Positions 36,325-51,300 of a stretch of 64,000 nt of DNA are shown in pieces; the stretch's first letter is position 1; every line of letters starts with the position of its first letter. This stretch comes from Phoronis australis (lineage: Eukaryota; Phoronida; Phoronidae). The notes under the pieces were generated by a model. That model was given only the letters and a program-made list of their open reading frames with translations. It was not told where the DNA came from and ran no database searches. The stretch covers positions 664,675-728,674 of the forward strand of contig NMRA01000043.1 in assembly GCA_002633005.1 (NCBI GenBank), given 5' to 3'. The position numbers were made by a program, and so were the translations under genes.

Positions 36325-39300
36325 CTATACGCTCTGATAGCCCTTGTGACTCCTGCGTCGACCAATCAGGTATGCGATGAGTACAATGACGACGAGGCCA
36401 GCGAGCGCTGCACCGACAGCGATAGGAACAATAGTGCTAGTCTTGTTGTCAGCATTACACTCAATCACTGTAACACAGGCAAAAGAGAGCCTTGGTACAA
36501 CAGTTGCTCTAAAAACTTTCACAATTACTGTTTTGCACATGGAAGAGACCAAGTCAAAATGCACCAATAAATATTTTAACATTTAATTATTTCAATTAGT
36601 GGTCGTTAGATACGCTTCAAGCTAATTTCATTTCAAATTTTGCAAACTAGACATTTTGATGAGATTTTATTCAAAACTGCTATTCAAGTATAGCAAATTT
36701 ACTGAACAGGACTAAGTGCAAGTACATATATTTACAAGAAATAAATTTTCAGTTTCAACATCTCTCACCTGTTGAAGAATACTTCGTGGTGTTATGAGAT
36801 CTGAATGGCTCAATATAAAGGTCAGTGATATCGACCACAACATTGTCCATCTTCAATGTGGAGTTGGCTTTGACACATTTGTACATCTGGTCCTGGTTCA
36901 CACCAAACATATCCAAGCTATTGTTGGCTTTGGTGAAACTGTTACCTGTCAATACACAATCACCAGTAACAATAAATACTGTACAGTAGGCACAACAGAT
37001 TATCAAAGCCTCAAACCCAATCTTATTGAATGCATAGTCATTCACTAAAATTTAAAGGGGCCATGAGTGGTCAGTTTCAGGAGGGAGTGATGGGGTCGTC
37101 ACGGTTCCTGTAAAATCAATGATTTCATAATCACATCATTTCTTTCAAGTTTCACGGATCACAAAGTGTTTCGTTCTTCCAAATGATCATTCTAAATTCT
37201 CCATCCTAGGTGCCACCAATTCTCCAGCCTGGGTGCCAAAAACTTGGCGTGCAGTCACCACCAATACTCCCTCCGTCTCCACAAAGACCCCCCCCCCATT
37301 CAAATTACATTCATGCACCTTAATTCCAATTAATTTCACAGTGCATGTCAGTCTGGAAATGCAGAATAACGCAAGTTCACAGATTTGGACAGGGTCCCAA
37401 AAAATCCCTTCACTCCCCATTTGAGCTTGTAAGTTTAGAGTTTGAGAGACAACCAACACTGAAAAGATTAGCCATTTCTGATTTTCTAAAGTGTACTTTG
37501 ACTTGTAAATGCACTGGGTGTACTCCATGGCATATAGGAAATCAAGTCCTTCCGGTAAATATTGAGAGCAGCAACAGGGAAAATAACCCAGTTAAGATTT
37601 AGTTTGTTTTTGCACAGCCTGACAGGAGGAGCTGCTTACCTATCTGCTGCAATGGAGCGTCCACAAACAGGTCATTATAGGAGTACACGAGTGTAGCATT
37701 AGTCAGGGCGAATTTGTCTGCCTTGTCTTTGCTAAACTTCATTTCAAACTTCCAGTCCTTGAAGAAACTGACGTCCAACACTTGTGTCTTGTTGCCACAA
37801 ACACCACCTCGATTGACACCAGTGGTCGGTAGGTCTACAGTTAGGTTGACCTTCTGAAATGATCAAAAACTAAAACTGATGACAAGTTTGAACTTTGGTG
37901 TTGACTGTCAGGCAGTGACATGGCACAATTACTACATGCTGGTGAACAACTTTCTCAATCTATTCAGATACCAGGAGTACTCATCTAGTCTTCCATTCTT
38001 AGAGCAAATGGTTCTGACAGCTTTTAACAAAATATAAAATTGTAACTGGTCCTAAGGGATGTGAATAAAATCCAGTTTCACAAACATTAACAGTGGCTAT
38101 GAGTGATCAGAAACATCAACTAACAGACACGCTAAGATGGCACAAACTGAACACGGAAAAGTCAGGTTTCAAAGACTGAAAACGTGCCACAAAATTTAAC
38201 CATTTCCTTATTTGGACAAATAGTGCTCATCTCCTGCTGGTTAAAACAGAGTGAAAAAATATTACAGTCAAAAGCAGTGTTTCTACAAAAGTCTTTTCCA
38301 TGTCACAAAATTAACCCAAGTCACATTTAATGTTCCTGACCAATGCAGCAGAGACCATTGATAATGACTGGTGACCAACTGGCAGCTTTGTTATAACTAT
38401 TGCATCATTGCCACCACATGATCATTTTGGGCTTGAAAGGGATTACTATCAATATGGTGGCTTGAAATTTTGTGGACACACAATATAACTTTTGAAATTG
38501 ATATGCAAGGTCATTGAAAGTGAACCCTACTCGTGGTAATACATCTGTGTCAGTTGGACTGTGTAAGTAAACACAGCTTAAGAAAGAGATAATGGTACTG
38601 AGAAGATAATTGTTTTTGTTACCCCTATGAATTCTGAATAGCCCAGCCTGTAATGATCACTCACCTTATCAACATTGTTCTTGTAGAGAATGTGGAAGCG
38701 TACAGCCATCTGCGCCAATATGCAAACCTTACCATTGCCATGTACTGTGTAGTTGGCAGCCGAGGGAGCTGAGGGCAGCTTCTTGTCCTGCGCGCATTCT
38801 TCAGTCTCTGTGAACACAGCATATACAGCAATCAACTATAACACTTGCACTTTGTGTATCCACCACTCAAATAAGTACCATTCTTAGACAGACAGAGAGA
38901 CAGGCTTATTTGGCAAGGTTCTCCCTTCTGGCAGCACCATCATTAAGTCTGTTCAGGTATAAATGTATCCGTAACTAGACAGACAGCTAATGACACAGTT
39001 TAGAGCTTATCAAGAATCTATTATTATTCTTTTGATGCATTGTAAGGGTGTCTTTTAACTGTCTCTATTTCCCCTCAGCCCGTCCTACCCTTCCAGATGA
39101 GTACATATAGGTAAACCAGTTAAACTAGTCTATTTAATGCATTCAAATGTTGCACAAGGAACACCATCAGAAATGTTGCTGGCTTTTACAATCATGAAAA
39201 CAATTATCAGCTTACCGATAAAGGACTTTGAGTTAAGCACTTAATATATGGTCAGTCACACGGAGGAAAACAAACTTTTAAATTATAATTTAACCTTAAA

Positions 39301-42300
39301 GACAGTCTCCAGTGGCTAAAATACCTTTTTGCAAGTATTGTTCATAAAAATATTTTTTTGCTTCTTACATAGCACAGAAACTAATTTATTGCGATGCAAA
39401 TTACACCGCTCATAATTCGTAGCCCCTTCGAGCGCCCCAAAAAATCTTAACCAATCAGCGTAAAGTGGTTCGTATGACATCATCGTGGCCACGAAATTAT
39501 TCAGAAGCCACACTGTAACAGCTGAGTGTCATTTCTTGGACGTTCTGTACTTGTCGATCTCTGGGCTAAAATGCCGCGTTGCATGGTGTACGGGTGTAGC
39601 AATGTCAGCAGCAATGGCAAACATTTGCACAACTTCACCACCGATCCCGTCGTTTGCTGTGCGTGGAATAGATTCGTATCCACGACAAAGGACTAGCTAC
39701 AAAATTCCCAATGAGCAATATCTGTTCTAGACTATGTTCAAAGCTGTATACAAAATCTACAGCTTTGTGATGATGTGGGTAACAATGACTAAATAAAATC
39801 CGACTCTGAGAAGTGTCATTAAAAGCTGCACCGCTCTTCTTTGGGCAAACCAAATTATTTACCGGTGTTGGAAAAATTGGCATTCTTCCGCTCATCTACT
39901 GCAAAAATTGAAGTGTGCTCTTGTGAGTTGGCTTTTAGCAATTACGTCACCTGACCCGAACAGTTTCTTTTCCCCCGATAATTCTTCTATCAACTGTTCT
40001 TCACTGCCACTAGGTTACGTAAATGTCACAACAAATAATTGCAACTCGTTTCATTTCGTTACAAGTTTTTAGTATTTTTAAGACCAGCAAACCAAATTTT
40101 AGAACAAACTTTGCTGTCATGTGCCAAGTTATGTTGCAAAATTTAAGAACGGTACGTGCGCGTGTCACGAGCGTACTGTTTTCAAAACAACAACAGACTT
40201 TCTTTGTTACAAAATCTCGAAAGGCGGAGAATTGTGCAATAAAATGACATTTATTAGATTGTTTTTCACTTAAATGACTGGCAACAGGCAAGGTGTCGGA
40301 ATTGTCTCCCAGATTTTGTATGCACCCCGTCGGTCGTTGACTCTGCAATATAAGTTTCACGACGAGGTGACTAACAAATTTCATGCTAAACATTTCGTGG
40401 TCTAACGGAGCTCAATTCGTAGTGATGCCTAACTGTATTTTGAAGGTAAACAGCTAGCTGGCTGGCTACATGTAAGATCTGCAGTGCGCACATCGACGTT
40501 TCGTGTTACTGTTTGGGCACAGCGTATAGGGAATCCGGCCCAAATCGAAGTATTTTGATTTGGGTCGTTCCCGTAGGCCTAACGGAATTCTGATACTATT
40601 TCATAGTTTTAATTTATTACAGATACTCACAACGTTGTGTTGCTATCGAGTCAAAATGGCAGCAAATACGGATTGCGGGATTTCAAGGCAAACTATTTTG
40701 AAAATTGAGTTTCTAATATTTAATTTTCAAAGAATTTGAATATAATTGCTTTGTACAAAAAATCAAGCTGATATCTGTTGTAACGTTTCCACGTATTTTG
40801 CACTAAAATTAAACGACCTAATGTCGCCGATTCCAATACGGGACACACACTCGACAGCGACCCATATCGGAATCATGCAGCATTGACACCATCGGCTCCA
40901 AGATGACATGAATGCAAAATTCCTAACATCAAAGTTTTTGTATCAAGCAAACTACACTTTATAATAAACATTGTGAAATTGCCTGATAACATTTTGGTTG
41001 AAGTGTTTTGTTTTTCCAGCTGTTTCAGTGACCCCAGCCACCCTCCCGGAGATTCCTATATAGGTCTGTATTAGAATGTGTGCTAATTAATTGAATAAGA
41101 AATTCTAAAGGTAATGATTTTGACCAATTTGAAGATTAATTGACATCAATTGAACAATTAACGTGTTTCCTTCATTTCCCACGTATTTTGCTCTAAATTA
41201 AAGTGTCAGTCGTCGCTCATTCCAATACAATGGTGACACGGTGAAAGCCAAATTTGTTGTAACAATAATGCCATAGGCTTCGATTAGTGCAAGCACCACC
41301 TCAAGTTTTTTATGGCGCCAAATGAAGTTCGTGATGGGCTACTGTATTGTCAAAGGCCTACTTCATTAATGACTGGAGTATGCTATGACAGAGTCTTTAC
41401 GTTTTTCATCTATTAATGTATTTTAGATGTAAAAATAGTCATTTTGACACCATATTAGGCCTTTAATGAAAGACAACATTTGCTCAACACACGATCTGGT
41501 CGCTAGTAAGCACAGCAATATGGAGAAGCTTTTCAGTGCCTCATTTCGTAAACTCTAGCTAATAAAATGGGGCAAGGCGAGGCCCCTGTACCTGCACCAT
41601 AGCAAGGATGTTTTCAGGTTTCAGGTATTTTACAGACCTTTTACCCAATGACAAGCAAAATGGATTTTCACCCAACATCTATTGAGGCCAATGTGCGAGC
41701 TTGTTTCTGCATAAGTCTGCCTAATGCAGACTCTAAGGCAAAGAAGCCTGTTACTGCATATTTGTGTCACCAAATTACCCACCCCAGATGTCACCACTGT
41801 TTCTAGAGGAAAACCCCTTCAATAGTAATACAGTACATGAAGTAAAAAGACAAAAAAATGTTTCCCTGTCAAGACGTCAAATTCCGTTAACAGCAAAAAT
41901 AACTGGTAACTCTAGTAACAGAATGGTTTAGTCACCGTAGCAACTCTGAATTCATAATAATTACACTCCATTTTGGGTTATGAGGGAAAGCTGTGTAGAT
42001 GAATGAAGTTTCCATCTAGATGACATGACAGAGATTTCCGGGTCATTTCATCAGAACATTTTTGGCGTGTACTGTTAGAAACATCGCCTCATTACACTTA
42101 CCTTTGGAGAAATTTCCATTGACGTTAAACACCTGAATTCTACTATCTACCAGCTGCACCACAGAGGTTTTGGTCAGTCTCTCAGGCAGAGATGCATTGC
42201 AGGTGTAGAACTTCTTGTCGGAAGATAACTTTAGGCCTAGTGTACCACTTTCCTGTTGCATTCCTACAAGACAAACATCCTCTGTCAATAAACAACCTAC

Positions 42301-45300
42301 GCCAGAGAAACAAGGATGATGTCGACGGAGAACAATTATGGTTTACAATACTTGCATGTTTACAAAACAAGAAGAATCTAATTCAGCAAAAAGCACAACC
42401 TAATGTTAAAGTAGACCACTGGCCATTCTTGGTAGTTTCACATGGACCACCCTTGGCAAGGGTATCTGGGAATGAAACAAAAATTCCCATTTAATTATTT
42501 CTGTACAAAATATGCAATCGCCCTAGCAACTGCCTAATCTTTATAACACATACATCTTGATAAGACCGTGTCAAGTGCCCCTGCAATAACCTAAAAGGTT
42601 ACTGTATAGTCACGTGACCAGAAAACTAACCATCGTCACGTTACCAAAAAAGAACTTCCTTCAACTGCTGGAATTGCTCTCAATAAACGGACATTTTTTC
42701 CACTCGGCCTTCACTGTCCCTCCATCCTCAAACCCGCCCGTTCACGACAGCTTGTAAACAAAGCTGGTGAATCTGATTATTGTAAACTGCAGTGGTAACT
42801 ACAGCAGTGTTCTATAGTTATTATTTTGTAAAAATAACAGTAGTAATATCCAATTAAACTCAATTAAAAACTTTTATTCATATGACACATTATCAATAAA
42901 TCAACAGGATTTGTCTGCCTCCAATCCGGGACCGCAGACGAATCCAAGTAGGTCAAATTAGCTATAGCAATGGATATTACGAATGGCAGTCACTACTAAG
43001 TGAATAGGAATAAACTGAAAATTGATGACAATAAATAAAAATCCATACAATACACAAAAACCATGGAAATGGGTGTTGAGAATAAAATCTCAAATATCGT
43101 CTGCTCACCTGCCACTCTATGAAAATGGAAGCTAACTTTGACTTGGGGGTTCAGCTTTGACCACTTCAAATGGGGAAGAGCTGGATTTGGGGACCAAGTT
43201 GACGAATTTGGAAGTCTAACAATTCACACAATCGAAAAAAATGATAATACCAAGAAAAAAATGCAACTGACATCAGGATTTGAAACCTGGTTTTTTAGTG
43301 TTGCTGTATTGGCCAACGAGCAAGATTGAAATTAAAGACTCAGTGAAAAAATGGTGGTTAGATCATTAGTATGTGGCATTAATATGTTAAACTAGTGTTT
43401 TTACATGGCTGTGTTACTAGCTTCGGTTGTTGTGCCATGTTGTTCTGCCATGTCAGTATTTTCACAGTGCATCAACTTTGGCTAATAAGACATCCATATG
43501 AAAACACATATAGTTTAATATACATACATATACATTTTCATATATATGTATGTATCCAGTTTACTACATAGAGACTGCAAAGCATGAACTTTTTGCAGTC
43601 AATGAGACCTTCCGACGCTGAATGTCTGCAAGTTGCAACTACGCACATTTCAAGGGAAAGGTATGTGTAACTTTTGAAAGTGGAAGCTTTCTCTAGTAAG
43701 CAGAAAATTCACGACCTTCTGGTCAGCACCAATTGACTTTACGCCAGAAAATGAATGACAGGTGTGATTGACCAGTCAGAATGCTTCATTTCGGACACTC
43801 ATCCCGACAGCATTTTAAGTCGCCATTTATCCGACAAACATTAGCGTCTGTAGGACAAAAAACATTCAACTACAGTGTGCATTTTAAATGGCCAAAAGGT
43901 GTTGTTGTGGTGTGTGTAATTCAGACAGTCGTTATACTGACAGAGATGAAAGTCCCGTCAATTTTTGGCCTTTTCCAAAGCCTAAAAGTGACGTAATGAG
44001 CAAACGGTGCCGTTAATTAAACTGTGTGTACTCCCGCACGAGCAGCCTAGCCTGTCCACACTCTTTGACCACTCGAAATCTAAAAACAAGTATGTTCTAA
44101 GGTAGGCACTCTTTTTAATATTTCTTCCCAATATCGGAATTTTGGCTCTGGATTACAGTCTTGTTTAGTGTGTGACCAGCCACCTCTGCGATCACTTAGT
44201 GGTTCATTATGACCATACATGACAACTATTTCCATAGCACTGACAAAAACGAGTTAAAATATAGTCAATTAAGAGTCAAAATGCATTGCATGCCTACCTA
44301 CTTACCTATTAGAGGCTTTTACATCAAAACTGACTGTGAGTGTTGTTATAGGCCTATTCGTAACTCCTCACTCTTGGCCCTGTCGAGCAACTTAGGCTCG
44401 TGATATGTTATTATCTCGACAAAGATTGCCAGTAAAAGCCAAAGCGAAGGATTGACAACTTTATTATGAACATCGGAGAAAATGCACATTAATTACCGAA
44501 GATACATAGCATTTTGGCGCTGCACCGTGGCACTACAGAAACGGCACGCACATACTGAGCAATACGGAGTGTCCGTATTGGTTGACATGTACGTAGTATG
44601 TAACTCAGATTATATAAAACAACAGATTGGCAACATTTGGCAGTCGGCAAGTGTGCTTTGTTTAGTCTGTATTCGAAGGTCATAATCACCAACTCAAGTA
44701 ATGACCAGGTTAGGCTGGCGTTGCTTTATCAAAATCACTACCTTTGAAATGTTAATTTGAATGGTTACAGTTACTCCGAATTTCGACTCATTACGTGTGT
44801 CTGTCACGGCGCCGCCTCGACCATCGGTGATCACTAGACACGAAATTCTCGGCTAAACTGTTACAGTTACAGCTCAGTAGGTTTCTTGATCCCCTCAATA
44901 TTTTAGTAAAATGAACGTTTTGCTTCGAGGGAAGAATTTTTATTCATTAAGAATTTTTACACAATTATTTTTAACCGCATTCGTGCAGTTTTCGTCAACG
45001 CTGATGTCAACTCTATGAGGCTCGTCGGATTTGCGTTGACTTCTGAAACATCCGCGAGCGGTTTACACGTCAGGTGCCCTCGATATAAATCCTCACCCCG
45101 TTCCCGTAGGAATCTTTTCTGAAGGCTCTTGCCTTTTGTCTTTGTCATGGCGAGATTCATAGGGAAGATAATGTTCGCCAAAATCTGCGGGAATATTAGT
45201 TAGCACACCATTTTCTGATGTCAGACTTCCGTATCACGTGACATCATAGGCGGAGCGATCTCCTGCTGGCGTAAGGTCAATTCCAGTCCCCAGTCACTGC

Positions 45301-48300
45301 ATCAAGTAGCCAAAACTTGCTTTGTATGGATTTTAAAGCTATTTAGATCAGACCAAGCCACCATTCCTAATAGCTTCACAAGCATTACCTACTAAGGACA
45401 ACCATTAACAATTTCCTTTGCTCAATACTATACAACCATGTCCATTTGCTCAACAACATCATGGCTGCAAAGCACAGCTGTAGAGTTGCAGTCAATTAAA
45501 TGTTCTGATGCCGTGTGTCTGAGCCAGTTAAAATTGATACTAACCCAGAGGGCGTTTTTCATCAACAATGGGGAGCTTTCGGGCTTGGTGAAGGTAATTT
45601 TGTGCGATTTTTAATCTTTTCAGAGGGGGATGAGGTCCATATATGACCCTGACTGACTAGCAATGTCACAATCAGAAGTCATTAGTAATGTTTTCGCAAC
45701 CGGATTTTGTGCATCAAAACAAAAGGTCGACGCTACAATCGTTACCTTTGGTTGTGTTCAGCAGGCGTGTAGAGTCGTACCACAGTGACATAGTGTCAAG
45801 CACTGCGTGGCCATTTGTGCTCTTGAAGGTCATAGTCAGGTTACTGTCTTTGTCAAAGTTCAGCACCAATGTTGCTTCTTGACTTGTGTTCTTTGCACAC
45901 TTCGACATGTCTTTGTTCACGGTAGCATTAACCACCTCGTAGACTTTGCTCTAATGTTGAAAAGAATGACCATTTTGAAGCATATGCAGCGGTACAGATA
46001 AATGGATTTCACCACAACAAATCAGCAGATATGGAACAGTTTCATCAAAAACATGGCTAAAGATGCACAGTAATGAGAACACATTGGGAATCTGTATGAA
46101 CAGACATCATTGAAGAAACAATTTCACGTATGGTGTTTCTTATTCGTGGTAAAAAGTGGCAAATTGATGTGAAGGTAGTCCGCACATATGGTTAGATTAC
46201 AAGCATACAAGCACGCACATTACATACTTTTTTTTCAAAGAGAGTGAACACAATGCCCAAGTCAGCGAGGAGGCAAGCCTTTCCGGTTTCGTCTTTCACC
46301 TCATACATGGCAATAGGCGGGCGGGGCGGAGGAGGCATGGGTGTGGTGGCTGGAGCAGGTGAAGTCGTGACATTTGTAGGCGACGTAACCGTGGTGGGAC
46401 CCTCAGTGGTGACACTTTTATCACCGTCACACTCTACCTTTGCTGTAAGAAATATTGCCATTATCATTATAGTCATCACTATCACAAGCTGCATCACTTT
46501 CCTATTTTACCCTTTTCATTGAAGTCTGGTTTCCTAATTCATTATTACATTCAGACATTATGAAGTCAAAAGAGAGGACACATTCACCAACAGTATCGCA
46601 CACTTATTATGAAGTCAAGAGAAGACACATTCACCAACAGTATCACACACTTATTATGAAGTCAAGAGAAGACACATTCACCAACAGTATCACACACTTA
46701 TTATGAAGTCAAGAGAAGACAGGACACATTCACCAACAGTATCGCACACATATTATGAAGTCAAGAGAAGACACATTCACCAACAGTATCACACACTTAT
46801 TATGAAGTCAAGAGAAGACACATTCACCAACAGTATCACACACTTATTATGAAGTCAAGAGAAGACACATTCACCAACAGTATCGCACACTTATTATGAA
46901 GTCAAGAGAAGACACATTCACCAACAGTGTCGCACACTTATTATGAAGTCAAGAGAAGACACATTCACCAACAGTGTCGCACACTTATGAAGTCAAGAGA
47001 AGACACATTCACCAACAGTATCACACACTTATTATGAAGTCACGAGAAGACACATTCACCAACAGTGTCACACACTTATTATGAAGTCAAGAGAAGACAC
47101 ATTCATCCACGCTATCGCACACTATTAATTTAGTTTTACAATCACAATAATTACAAGGAATTTTTATCATAGTAACATAAGAACACAGTTGCCAGCACAT
47201 GACCTATGTTACGGTTAAATGTTGCGTGACGCTGCTTAATGATGGGTAATACCATGTAATGCTTGCCTCTGTCAGCTACTGTTTGATACTAGAAGGATAG
47301 ACTTGTCCACAAATACCACTGCTACATTACTGGTCACAAAGAGTGACCTACCCAATGTCCACCAAAGTATTCCTTCTGACTCATTGGTGTACACAGACAA
47401 ATACCATCAGTACAGGTTTACTTTCATGCTTTTAAAACAATTGTATCATTGTTATTTTCACTTTTACTTTTAGTGTTGTTGTTCTTGCCCAGAGCTCAAT
47501 TTGACAGCCTGCAGTTTACAAATGCGACCTGTAAAAATCTTTAGACGCAACGAAGTTGCCGAATTTGTGTTAGTATTTACCAAGTCATAAGTCAGACAAA
47601 GAACAATTCAACTGTAATTTGCTTCAACACATGGGGTAACTTCCAAACTTAAAAGTTAATAAAAAACTTTCTTTGGTTCACTATTGTTTTATTTATTTCG
47701 TGAAATCAGTACATTTGCACCCCTCAGTTTACATCCAAGCACACACAACAACAGGAAGTAGATGGTAGTCGGAATTGTTCAGCAAAACCTTACAGGGTCC
47801 GACCATGGCATATGCACAAAGTGTTCTAATCATCCGCTTTGTCCCCAGCTAATAGCTTAATGAGTAATTAGTCGTCACTATGCACACAGTGTAACCTTAA
47901 TTATCCATTCTGACTATAAAGTAGCAGAGGCAGCACCGCTGCCTATGGTGTTTCCTTGTTATGACAAGCTCATTTCTTATTGGTCAACCTGGGAATGTTG
48001 ACAGGTCACATTTGGTAAGTTAAACTCATTACTATTGAACTAACATCACCCTTATCATCATTACCATTTATACAATCATAAATGTTATTACTACAACCAC
48101 TTTGCTTGAGGTACACGCTATTTCTAGTAACTCATTAGTGCTATTCAGTTTTCATCCCTTTTTATCAAATATAATCAACATGTACCATGATCAACATATT
48201 CCATTACCATTACCAACATATTCATAATCAACATGTACCAAGATCAACATGTACCCCGATCAACACACACCATGATGAACATATATTATAAACAACTCAT

Positions 48301-51300
48301 ATTGACAAAATAACGCACCTGTGCTCAGTGTTCCGTTAACCACAAACGGTTCTATTTGAAAGTTCTTCTGCGTAAAGGTCACTTCCTCACTGACGTTGAG
48401 CTGGACTCCCGAAAAACACTTGAAGTACTTGCCTGAACCAGCCAAGGTTACGTTTAACTTAGCCGAGGCAGTCATACTTTTGTCTAAAATATAAATATGT
48501 CAGTTTTGTATTTAGTGCAGATCCCATTATCTTAAAAAATTAAGCATCGATTCAGCGACTCCGTTCCAAGAATCTGACTTGAGTTTAAGTTCACTTTTAA
48601 CTTAAGTCTAAGATTTGGGGAGGCAGTGTGGCCAAGTGTGATAGGTACGCGCTTTCTTTACTCGAGGTCAGGGGTTCGAGTTCCAAATGACCACAGTGCT
48701 AGACCCTTGAGTCAGGTCTTTAAGCTACTCAGCTTGTTTTCAACAATATATTAATAAAGCACATAAAACAGCTCCAAGTGATCAGAGCAATGGGCCCATA
48801 TGCACGGCCTGCATACGTGTACTAAACAGCCTGTAATTACTTTTTTAAGATTTGCCGTTACTTCCAAACTTTGAAACTTACAGTCTGTAAGTTAGTTTTA
48901 CTTAAAACAAAAAATAAATCTGAAACTTTTAATAACGCCTCGCTCCATTTTAATGAATCCGTAAAAGATCACTTTCTTGTAATGAAGACTAATTAAATTT
49001 TATCTTAAAATTGGCTTAAATTTAAGATTTGTCTTAGCTAAGTCAGTTTTCTTGGAATAGACCCCAGATGAAACACAACAAAAACCACTGGGAAACTGCC
49101 CTTTTCTTCATAGCCATACCCGAAATTACTTTATGAGAATGTGTCAATGCACCATTGACGAGATATCAACTTCAAAAATTATTGTTTTTTGAAAGGAAAA
49201 TAGCAAATCACACTTAAGTCATGCTGCATTGTGGTCACAATAAAGTCAAACAAGTGATGTACGTTTCCTTGTAAGTAATGAGTTATTAAGAAAATGCGAA
49301 ACATTGTGTTTGTGGTGGTTGTAGCAACAGCAAATGATCCACTTTGACCAGCATACAAGCTCATGCAGCTTAATGTCTCCCAGCCTCTCTCTGTATAGAT
49401 TACAAAATCACTTGTAAACTTGATCTCTAAACGTAACTGCAGCATTTGATATGGGGAAAAGGTCATTCAAGAATTTTGACAGGGTATCCAAAAATTTAGG
49501 TTAAAACTGGAATTTCAGTTCTAGTTTCCAAAGTTGCCACAAAGGGCACAGTTTTGTGCTCCTGAAATTCCCATGGTGTGAAATGCATCAACGAAGCTGA
49601 AAAATGCTCTTAAAATCAAACTTAACTTACATTGAAATGGCTGAATAATCACTAGTTAGAGGTTAGGTACAATTAGTCAAAATAAAGCTCTACTTGTCTT
49701 CAAGTCACCCACAGTCATAAGAACACAACACATGATTACACCTAATAAACCTTACACGCTTTATTCCCGAAAAAAGGTTATTTGTCCTTGGCATGATTAT
49801 GCAGTCTTGTGCAAATTGTACTAGTAACATATAATCATAACTCTTTGTAAGTTTTTAATACGCTGGCCATAACTAGAGATTCACCTGCAACATTTTGCAC
49901 TATGACACTATGCAGATCCCGTTTGCCAGGTCAAAAATTGTTTGGAAGGCAGGTCAACAATTTGATCCGTGATTGAAACACGTTCAGTTTTCCAGGACAA
50001 AATTGCAAAATCCAGGACCAACTTCTTTGCTCAGAGACAACCGTGTTGCTCCAGTTACGTAGAGTCAACTGCTTTCCCACAAACAGTTCAACGTTTATGA
50101 AATGTGAGGCACTGTTGCCAACACCATCACCTCAAATGTATTTTTCTGAAAAAAAGTTGCTCAAGTTGCCTGAGCACGTTACCCTGCACATCACTGATAA
50201 GCTGTAAGACTGTGTTAGTGGGCAATAAGTGAAATGGTTATGTTCCTGGGGTACATACAGCATTGAGGCTTAGGCAAAATACTGTGGTTTTTGATTAAAG
50301 CTATTTTATGCTCTACAAATTCATAGTAGTACCTACAGAATCTACACAGACAATGTATACTTGAAAGAAACTTATTTCATTCTGGACGAAACATACCTGG
50401 GGTGGCCACATTTGGGAATGTTGTGTTGTCAAGAACATACTCAAGAGACAGAGAAGTAAGGCTGGCCATATTTTTATTCAGAGTAAAGACCCAATTGGCT
50501 GTCCATTGTTGCTTGTTGATCTTGAAGTAAGCATTTAGAAGAGCGCCTGCGGTTGAGATACCACAGGTACCATTCACAACAGCTTCTGTAGCATTAGACA
50601 AGTCCACTGACACATTTGCCTGAAATTTACAAGAAGGTATTAACAATACAATACCATAACTAAAAAAACTTGTGAATATTGAGGGAGGCGGAAACAATAA
50701 AACTGACACAAGGGTCCATAGCAGTAGTTGGAGTAAAGAATCAATGTCAGCCCTGCTTGTCATTATGAAGATACCATTACATGGAAGATATTACGGCAGG
50801 CACAGAAAAAATGATAAAGAGGCAGACGCCAGAAAAGCACCAAAATACTAACACTTCCCCTACGGAGTGGAGCAGTAGTGGGCTCAACCTGGAAAGTAAT
50901 GTGTAGCATAATCTCCTTGATAGGAACCTGTCAATTTTTCATAAAGATTCAGACCTGGTAGATGTGGAGAAAATGCCAGACAGAGATGACTGCAATATGC
51001 TCCCACTTTTATTTTAGAAGTCAAATGTGGGTGCATAACATGACAACATACATGTTGCGAAGAATCCGATATCAAAAATCAGCAGTGACTTTTATGTACC
51101 AAAACACATAATCTATAAAGGACAGCAGATCACTTGAATTCAATAAAAAGTTTGCTTTATATTCAAACAGTTTATCTAGTATGGGCCACACCTTAGAATG
51201 ATGACAAAATATAACTGTTCTGTTAAACTAACAGATTCCAGTTTTGAAGACAAAAGTATTAATGCCTGACTGACGTAATTTCAAGTAAAACAATTTGTCA

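Noticed and set aside
46555-47121. Regular direct repeats considered as a CRISPR array
   Set aside because: Units follow one another without variable spacers, and the context is a eukaryotic intron. It is a minisatellite.
48615-48690. Possible functional tRNA gene
   Set aside because: The A and B boxes are present, but acceptor and anticodon stems do not pair convincingly. A tRNA-derived SINE fits better.
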